From Chloroflexota bacterium (GTDB lineage: Bacteria > Chloroflexota > Anaerolineae > Promineifilales > Promineifilaceae), in the NCBI GenBank assembly GCA_024223125.1, contig JAAEOP010000470.1:1-10094 (forward strand): a stretch of 10,094 nt of DNA, read 5' to 3'. The notes beneath the pieces are model-generated. The model had not been told where the DNA came from and searched no databases. It worked only from the letters and a program-made list of their open reading frames with translations. Both the position numbers and the translations under genes were made by a program. Below, in pieces: positions 5,823-10,094 of this stretch (positions are counted from its first letter, which is position 1; every line of letters starts with the position of its first letter).

Positions 5823-6857
5823 TTACCATCCGAAATGCGCTTTGATTTGTTGGGCTGTTTCTTTGGCGGATAGATGGGTGTTGTCAATCTTGAGGTAATT
5901 GGATTGGTAAAAGAAATCACCCTCTGAATTCAGTTGGTATGTTGTATCCGATTCGAGCAAGTTTTGCTCTGAAAAATCCAGGTCGCGCTTGGTTGGTTTT
6001 TGGGATAGGCGGTATTCTGTTTTGTTTCGCGCCAGACGCTCTTCCTGGCTGGCCCGTAATTCTACGTAAAAAATATCGGCCCCAACCTGCTGGAAAATAT
6101 CGGTCAGGCTGTCAATAAATTCGCGGTCAGACTCCTGATCTAAGGCCCATACATAGGTAAAGATCAGACCTGGCAAATCGCTTTGGGCCACTTCTTCCAA
6201 AATCATGCACCGGAATTCACCAACCAAACGGCCGAACGGCGGCGACCCAAACTCGAAGAAAAGAAGAACCAGTTCAATTGTCATATGGTTATGGAAAAGT
6301 TTGAGTCCGGTCATCTCGGACAGCTCTTTGCCCACAGTCATTTTGCCGACGGCCGGCGGCCCAAATAGAATGAGTAGTTTTTTGTCGGCTGCGGGTGATG
6401 GTGGCGCTTGAGTCTTGTTTTCAGGATGGAAAGGCACGAGTTCGATATCGAGTTCGTTCATTTCAACCCACTCCTGAGCCAGTTCCATATAGCGGCGCTC
6501 TTGATAGATGAACCATTGTTGGCGAACATCGGGATAATCGTACAAGGTGTCTTTGAAGCGGCGAAATGCGCCTTTGCCGCCGAGGGCGCGGAGCAGGTTG
6601 TCTCGAATACGGCCGTTGGCCACCGTCTCCGCAAAATCATCCATAATGCGCCAGGCGTCGCGGGATGGAACCCGATCAACTTCTATAAATCGCTCCCTTT
6701 CTGTTTCTAATAATGCGGCCGTTTCCTCATCAAGGTCCACATATTCAGAAGTGAAAATAATGTCGCCCAATTCGGTATCAAAATAGTGATTGGCACTGTA
6801 ATCATTATTTTGCATAGCGTCAATGAGTTCATCTGCCCGAACTGTAAATTTTGCCAT
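5823..6857 (-). CDS. UPF0158 domain fused to a P-loop kinase-like domain
   Basis: The 344-residue protein has two parts. Residues 1-143 match the UPF0158 family (VDLDEETAALLETERERFIEVDRVPSRDAWRIMDDF and FRRFKDTLYDYPDVRQQWF), normally a free protein of about 150 residues with unknown function. A Pro/Ala linker (144-158) leads to a P-loop domain (159-344): beta strand LLILF, Walker A GPPAVGKMT (166-174), where Met stands in place of the usual Ser/Thr after Lys and is followed by Thr, and an Arg/Lys-rich lid-like stretch about 271-292 (R274, R277, K279, R283, K290, R291). This resembles small-molecule or nucleotide kinases of the AAA_33/shikimate kinase type. The ATG at 6857 has AGGAGA 7 nt upstream and lies 18 bp after the toxin gene. 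The substrate cannot be predicted. Confidence 0.88.
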   Translation of the reverse strand: MAKFTVRADELIDAMQNNDYSANHYFDTELGDIIFTSEYVDLDEETAALLETERERFIEVDRVPSRDAWRIMDDFAETVANGRIRDNLLRALGGKGAFRRFKDTLYDYPDVRQQWFIYQERRYMELAQEWVEMNELDIELVPFHPENKTQAPPSPAADKKLLILFGPPAVGKMTVGKELSEMTGLKLFHNHMTIELVLLFFEFGSPPFGRLVGEFRCMILEEVAQSDLPGLIFTYVWALDQESDREFIDSLTDIFQQVGADIFYVELRASQEERLARNKTEYRLSQKPTKRDLDFSEQNLLESDTTYQLNSEGDFFYQSNYLKIDNTHLSAKETAQQIKAHFGW

Positions 6858-6875
6858 AGGTTTCTCCTCTGATTC

Positions 6876-7313
6876 CTATTCGTCCTTATGCAAAGTGATC
6901 GACCAATCTTCCAACTGCAAACCAGGAATACGTGAAAAATCACGCATATTACGAGTAACCAATATGGCACCATGCGCTAACCCAATAGCCGCGATGCGTA
7001 AATCTTGTGTTCCTACACGGATACGTTGCTGTGTTAGTTGGTTAAAATAGGATACGGCCGTTGTATCAAAAGTCAACACATGAATCTGCGAATAGAAGGT
7101 CAAGGTTTCTTCCAGACGACGATACGCTTGAATCAACCGTTGGTCATTGTTTGCCCGACGAATTTGAGCTAACCATCCACGCACCTGCTCTTCGTATGAA
7201 ATAACGGTTACCGCTAACTGATCAGGAGAGACGGCCGTCACACGCTTTTGCACAAGGGGGTGCCCACGTTGAAAGAAGGAAATGTGGTCTGTATCGAGGA
7301 TAAACAAAGTCAA
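6876..7313 (-). CDS. vapC: PIN-domain ribonuclease toxin, VapC family
   Basis: This 145-residue PIN protein has the acidic metal site of VapC toxins: Asp7 (with Asp9) in FILDTDHIS, Glu41/Glu42 in SYEEQVRGW, Asp104 in GTQDLRIAA and Asp125 in TRNMRDFSRI. VapC enzymes cut tRNA or rRNA with Mg2+ (family knowledge); the target here is unknown. The start is a TTG at 7313 whose TG is shared with the TGA stop of the upstream antitoxin (TTGA overlap), a sign of translational coupling. The full domain is present with no visible damage. What is notable is the partner, which is HicB-like and not of the usual VapB types. Confidence 0.92.
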   Translation of the reverse strand: MTLFILDTDHISFFQRGHPLVQKRVTAVSPDQLAVTVISYEEQVRGWLAQIRRANNDQRLIQAYRRLEETLTFYSQIHVLTFDTTAVSYFNQLTQQRIRVGTQDLRIAAIGLAHGAILVTRNMRDFSRIPGLQLEDWSITLHKDE

Positions 7314-7627
7314 CTACTTTCTTCGACCTGGGAATTGTCAGAAGCGTCTAGTTCATGACGATACTGTTTAATGTCTTCCAGAAATTCATCAAAATGCGGT
7401 TCATCTGCCCAGATACCAGCAAATTTTTGCCAGGGGTGTTCAGCTTGGGTTGCCTCTAGTTCTATTGGTACAATTTCCACTTGAGATAAACGTAAAGACA
7501 TGGCTCTTTGTAAGTTTGCCAATGCCTCCTGCCGGGTAGAACCCTTCGCTATAATGTCGGGAAACCCAATGATAGATGCCTGAAATGAAGCTTTCTTTCC
7601 ATTTTCGAGGATTGCATAGTATGTCAT
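7310..7627 (-). CDS. HicB-like antitoxin paired with the VapC toxin
   Basis: The 105-residue protein begins with a HicB-type fold: MTYYAILENGKKASFQASII, GFPDIIAKGSTRQEALANLQ (about 21-40). The C-terminal part (about 65-95) reads HPWQKFAGIWADEPHFDEFL and onwards, a segment common in antitoxins placed before PIN toxins, presumably the toxin-binding arm. It lacks an obvious ribbon-helix-helix, so DNA autoregulation is uncertain. The ATG at 7627 has AAGGA about 8 nt upstream; the TGA stop overlaps the TTG start of vapC. Being first and overlapping fits an antitoxin made slightly ahead of its toxin. HicB proteins usually pair with HicA, which is absent here. Confidence 0.85.
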   Translation of the reverse strand: MTYYAILENGKKASFQASIIGFPDIIAKGSTRQEALANLQRAMSLRLSQVEIVPIELEATQAEHPWQKFAGIWADEPHFDEFLEDIKQYRHELDASDNSQVEESS

Positions 7628-7701
7628 ATCAGTTCCTTTTTATTTTGCCAGGCACATATATTCTGGTGCAACTGACTATTCCCTGTCAAGTGTACGACCG
7701 C

Positions 7702-8136
7702 TCACTTTGAGATAGGTGGTTTTTCGATTTCCAACAGATGCAAAAGAGGTGGGAGTGTTTGCCTGACGGCCGTGAAGACCTCCCCAATATCTACTTGTAC
7801 ATCCAAATCGAACGATAGAACATGTTTGTCATCGATGGTAATTGCCAGTGTTTTTCTCTTACTTCCTGAAATTAGTGCATATTGATAATTTCCGTTTTCT
7901 AACTGCACGCAAATGCGTTGCCCCAACCCCATCAATGCTGCTGAGACACCCAGCACCCTATCCGGGTCAAGTCCGGAGCCAGAGGGAAAGGAAGGCATAT
8001 TGCTATAAAATATTCCACTTTCTTCAGTTGCAAGAGCAATCCAATTTGTATCGGGAATAACTACTTGCAATTCTTTAAGTAAGGACTCAATAGCAATCTT
8101 GTGCGACATTGGCGAGTTACTTTCTGTTGTAGTCAT
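7702..8136 (-). CDS. Roadblock/LC7-like protein coupled to the HerA-type ATPase
   Basis: The 144-residue protein has the alternating helix-strand pattern of the roadblock/LC7 fold: helix IESLLKELQVVIP (about 15-27), strands WIALATEESGIFYSN, helix DPDRVLGVSAALMGLGQRIC, strands VQLENGNYQYALIS and TLAITIDDKHVLSFDL, and a last helix EVFTAVRQTLPPLLHLL. In bacteria such proteins (MglB type) are dimers that often regulate small GTPases (family knowledge), but no GTPase gene is nearby. I choose the ATG at 8136 because it shares its A with the TAA stop of the upstream ATPase (TAATG); a longer frame to 8277 only runs through that gene. The tight coupling suggests a subunit or regulator of the ATPase. 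Remote similarity only, so moderate confidence in the fold. Confidence 0.75.
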   Translation of the reverse strand: MTTTESNSPMSHKIAIESLLKELQVVIPDTNWIALATEESGIFYSNMPSFPSGSGLDPDRVLGVSAALMGLGQRICVQLENGNYQYALISGSKRKTLAITIDDKHVLSFDLDVQVDIGEVFTAVRQTLPPLLHLLEIEKPPISK

Positions 8137-9854
8137 TAACCAAACAACTCCTCGTTCCATTCGTCGTCGGTCAGGTCGTCCAGGCTGGAAGGCACGGCCG
8201 TTTTCGTTTTCATGTCCGTGTAAAACTCCTCGTCGTAACGGCGAGATTTGACGGGGATGGGCATTTTGACGCCCCAACCTAGCAGTAGCACTTCTTCTTT
8301 TTCTTGCAGGCGGGCCAACATACCGCGTAACTGATCACGGCCGGATAACCCGGTCAGCACAGCCCGAATATCGTCTTCATCCCCCAGCCAACCGGTGATG
8401 CGGGTTCCTAACTGGCTCATCACTTCATCGTCTATGCCCGACGGCCGTTGGTCCACCACCAGCAATGTCACAAAATATTTCCGCAGTTCACGGGCAATAA
8501 TGCCAAACGCCGTCTGCCCGGACAGAGCCGGGTTGAGCAATTTGTGGGCTTCTTCAATGGCGATGAGCAACGGCCGTGGCGCAGCCTGCCCATGTGTTTT
8601 GTGCTGTTCTGTTTGCTTCACCCAATGTTGCCGAATGCGGCGTGTCAAAATGTTGGAGACCAGTAAATAATCCAGATCGTTATCATATTCGCCAAAACTG
8701 AGAATGACGTGACGGCCGTTTTCCAGCTTATCCACAATCTCCGTCATCGCATCCGACGCCGGCCGCTCGACCACATACGGTTTGTCATAAATCCGGCTTA
8801 GTTTACGGTGCAGCGCTTCGGCTGCTTTTTCATGAACATTGTTAGCCCGCGCCCAGGCAGCCACCGAGTTAGGGGCGGGGAATGTTTTGCCAGATTCCGG
8901 GTCTACATCCACCGCACCCGGTTCTTGCTTCATGAATTCGGCGAACCAGTTGCGGCCGAAGGCGCGGTTAAGCGCATTTAAGGTGACACCGGCCGTGTCC
9001 GTTAAATTGAGCGCATCGCCTAGCAGTTCAATATCGCTCGTCTGGAAATCAGAGAGGGCTATATCCAACGTGAAATCTGGCATTTTACCGCGCACTGTGG
9101 CTCCTTTGCCCAATGCGGCTACCTGTACTTTGCTGCGGCCGAACAGGCTGCTCAAGCCGCGCACCGTCACCAGACGATCCGTGTCGGTGTCGTCAAAGGC
9201 ATATTCATTGTGCATGTCAAACACAAGAGCGGAGGCCACATCTTCCCGCATCAGCCCAGCCAATACCATGCGCGTCAGGAAACTTTTGCCCGTGCCTGTA
9301 GCCCCAAAAATGCCGCTGGAACGCTGCACAAACTTCTTCAAATCGAGCCGCACCGGGTAGTTCTGTTCCAATGTGTAGCCAATCACAAATTTGCCCTTCC
9401 CCTCTTTACCAAAAATTGCCTCCACATCTTCCTGTTCGGCCAGTTTAGTGGGGACATGGTGGGCAGGGACGGTTTTTACGGGCTGGGGGCCAACTATGCC
9501 AGACTCTACATCTTCCAACCAATCCAAGTAGGCGGATGGTTCTTTGTCCGGGTCGGGGCCGCGATCCATCATGAGGGTGGGGAACATTTCCAGGGTGGTG
9601 TACAAGGTTTTGCCCATAAGCGCCTGACGGATGAAAGGGGATTCGATGCGCGACGGCCGTTCATCGGCAAAACGTGGATTGGTAGCCCCCAACGATAGAT
9701 TGGTAATCAGGCCATAAAAACGGTAGTTACCGCTGTTGCATACCACAAAGCTGCCTTCTTGCACCTGCTCCGGGGGTACAGACAGACGTACAAACAGCCC
9801 TTCCTTTAAGCTGCCGCCAACGATATAGCCAATGGGATCGTTTTGATTATTCAT
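8136..9854 (-). CDS. HerA-like DUF87 hexameric ATPase with HAS-barrel
   Basis: The 572-residue protein opens with a small beta-barrel region (1-90; PIGYIVGGSLKEGLFVRL) typical of HerA proteins, then the RecA-like ATPase: Walker A GATGTGKS (184-191), the DMHNEY element (213-218), Walker B LLIAIEEAHK (429-438) with two acidic residues, and FVTLLVVDQRPSGID (461-475) at the end of the core. HerA/FtsK-superfamily ATPases form hexamers that move along double-stranded DNA and usually act with the nuclease NurA in end resection, or with other effectors in defence (family knowledge). I start at ATG 9854, with GAG 5 nt upstream; the frame is also open from a GTG at 9860. Its stop overlaps the start of the roadblock gene. 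All ATPase motifs are intact, so it should be active. Confidence 0.93.
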   Translation of the reverse strand: MNNQNDPIGYIVGGSLKEGLFVRLSVPPEQVQEGSFVVCNSGNYRFYGLITNLSLGATNPRFADERPSRIESPFIRQALMGKTLYTTLEMFPTLMMDRGPDPDKEPSAYLDWLEDVESGIVGPQPVKTVPAHHVPTKLAEQEDVEAIFGKEGKGKFVIGYTLEQNYPVRLDLKKFVQRSSGIFGATGTGKSFLTRMVLAGLMREDVASALVFDMHNEYAFDDTDTDRLVTVRGLSSLFGRSKVQVAALGKGATVRGKMPDFTLDIALSDFQTSDIELLGDALNLTDTAGVTLNALNRAFGRNWFAEFMKQEPGAVDVDPESGKTFPAPNSVAAWARANNVHEKAAEALHRKLSRIYDKPYVVERPASDAMTEIVDKLENGRHVILSFGEYDNDLDYLLVSNILTRRIRQHWVKQTEQHKTHGQAAPRPLLIAIEEAHKLLNPALSGQTAFGIIARELRKYFVTLLVVDQRPSGIDDEVMSQLGTRITGWLGDEDDIRAVLTGLSGRDQLRGMLARLQEKEEVLLLGWGVKMPIPVKSRRYDEEFYTDMKTKTAVPSSLDDLTDDEWNEELFG

Positions 9855-9873
9855 AAGCACTCTACGTTAAAAG

Positions 9874-9967
9874 AATAATGAATAATGAATAATTAATAAT
9901 GAATTTTGAATTGTGAATGAGCCTGAACCAACTTCACAATTCATTATTAATTATTTACAATTCATTA
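9874..9967. repeat. AT-rich heptad-phased dyad repeat upstream of herA-like gene
   Basis: From 9874 the sequence goes in 7-bp steps: AATAATG, AATAATG, AATAATT, AATAATG, AATTTTG, AATTGTG (to 9915). After an 17-bp non-repeat centre the complementary steps follow from 9933: TTCACAA, TTCATTA, TTAATTA, TTTACAA, TTCATTA. An 18-bp perfect inverted repeat links 9888-9905 with 9938-9955, and GAATTGTGAA (9908-9917) pairs with 9933-9942. The right arm encodes the last residues and the stop codon of the upstream gene. It may be a terminator-like RNA hairpin or a mobile spacer. Confidence 0.8.
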
Positions 9968-10094
9968 TTTCTTTCCAATGCCGGTAATGTCCGGCTCAAG
10001 GTTTCTAAAATAGGGATGAGGGTCTGGTAATCATGCCGCAGCAGTTCGATGACTTCTTGAATAGCGGCCGTTGCCCAGCCATGTTCGCCGCGCA
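9955..10094 (-). CDS. C-terminal end of an unidentified protein
   Basis: The last 45 codons of a minus-strand gene enter from the right edge (frame starting at 10092) and stop with TAA at 9955-9957. The visible part is mostly helical: GWATAAIQEVIELLRHDYQT, then LIPILETLSRTLPALERNNEL. I do not recognise the family. HerA proteins often have a NurA nuclease gene next to them, but nothing in this tail identifies NurA. The final residues RNNEL and the stop codon come from the AT-rich heptad repeat, so the original C-terminus may have been altered. It lies about 100 bp upstream of the HerA-like gene in the same direction. Confidence 0.65.
   Translation of the reverse strand, partial: RGEHGWATAAIQEVIELLRHDYQTLIPILETLSRTLPALERNNEL

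Noticed and set aside
6707..6973. 88-codon minus-strand frame between vapC and the UPF0158-kinase gene
   Set aside because: It overlaps both genes in another frame and shows no motif; the 18-bp gap contains only the ribosome-binding site of the fusion gene.
7702..8277. Longer start for the roadblock-like protein at 8277
   Set aside because: The extra 47 residues come from the out-of-frame end of the HerA-like gene and are Arg/Gly/His-rich; the coupled ATG at 8136 is far more likely.
8839..9360. 173-codon plus-strand frame, and a second of 162 codons at 9210-9698
   Set aside because: Both are antisense shadows of the HerA-like ATPase, which has all its motifs in the other strand; their protein sequences are low-complexity and Ser/Pro/Arg-rich.

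Overview
The window looks like a chromosomal segment of an uncultured filamentous-type Chloroflexota (Anaerolineae/Caldilineae-like). This is an inference from three things: the character of the proteins (TrpXYZ-like ABC importer, DUF4032/ParB-like protein, MacB-like exporter with divergent TetR, HerA with a roadblock protein), a mixed base composition with AT-rich and repetitive intergenic spacers, and a very strong excess of the palindrome CGGCCG. No rRNA, tRNA, CRISPR array or complete insertion sequence is visible.

Layout. (1) 1-2428, minus strand: an ABC importer read in the order permease, ATPase, substrate-binding lipoprotein; the lipoprotein runs off the left edge. (2) 2429-2842: a gene-poor stretch with a candidate promoter, one doubtful small membrane ORF and nested hairpins. 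(3) 2843-4897: a decayed region. A plus-strand ParB-like/DUF4032-type gene and a minus-strand MacB/FtsX-type permease are joined tail to tail near 3370, each without its 3' part. The permease also has an internal deletion and a frameshift, and its partner ATPase has lost its natural stop. (4) 4937-5524: a divergent TetR-family regulator, followed by the beheaded 5' end of an FKBP peptidyl-prolyl isomerase gene and a hairpin element flanked by 17-bp direct repeats. (5) 5823-9854, minus strand: five genes in the same direction, namely a HerA/DUF87 ATPase, a roadblock/LC7-like protein (stop and start overlap), a HicB-like antitoxin, a PIN/VapC toxin (stop and start overlap) and an unusual UPF0158 plus P-loop kinase fusion. 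(6) 9955-10094: the C-terminal end of an unidentified gene.

How the parts work together. The importer should bring a small solute, possibly an amino acid, into the cell. The TetR gene was probably the local regulator of the ABC exporter, but that exporter now looks dead on its permease side. The HerA-roadblock pair, the toxin-antitoxin pair and the fusion protein have small gaps or overlaps and may be one transcript.

Two window-wide patterns stand out. About 33 copies of CGGCCG occur in 10 kb, mostly inside genes. Several gene boundaries carry repeats built in 7-bp steps, with a different sequence at each place, often folded into a dyad.
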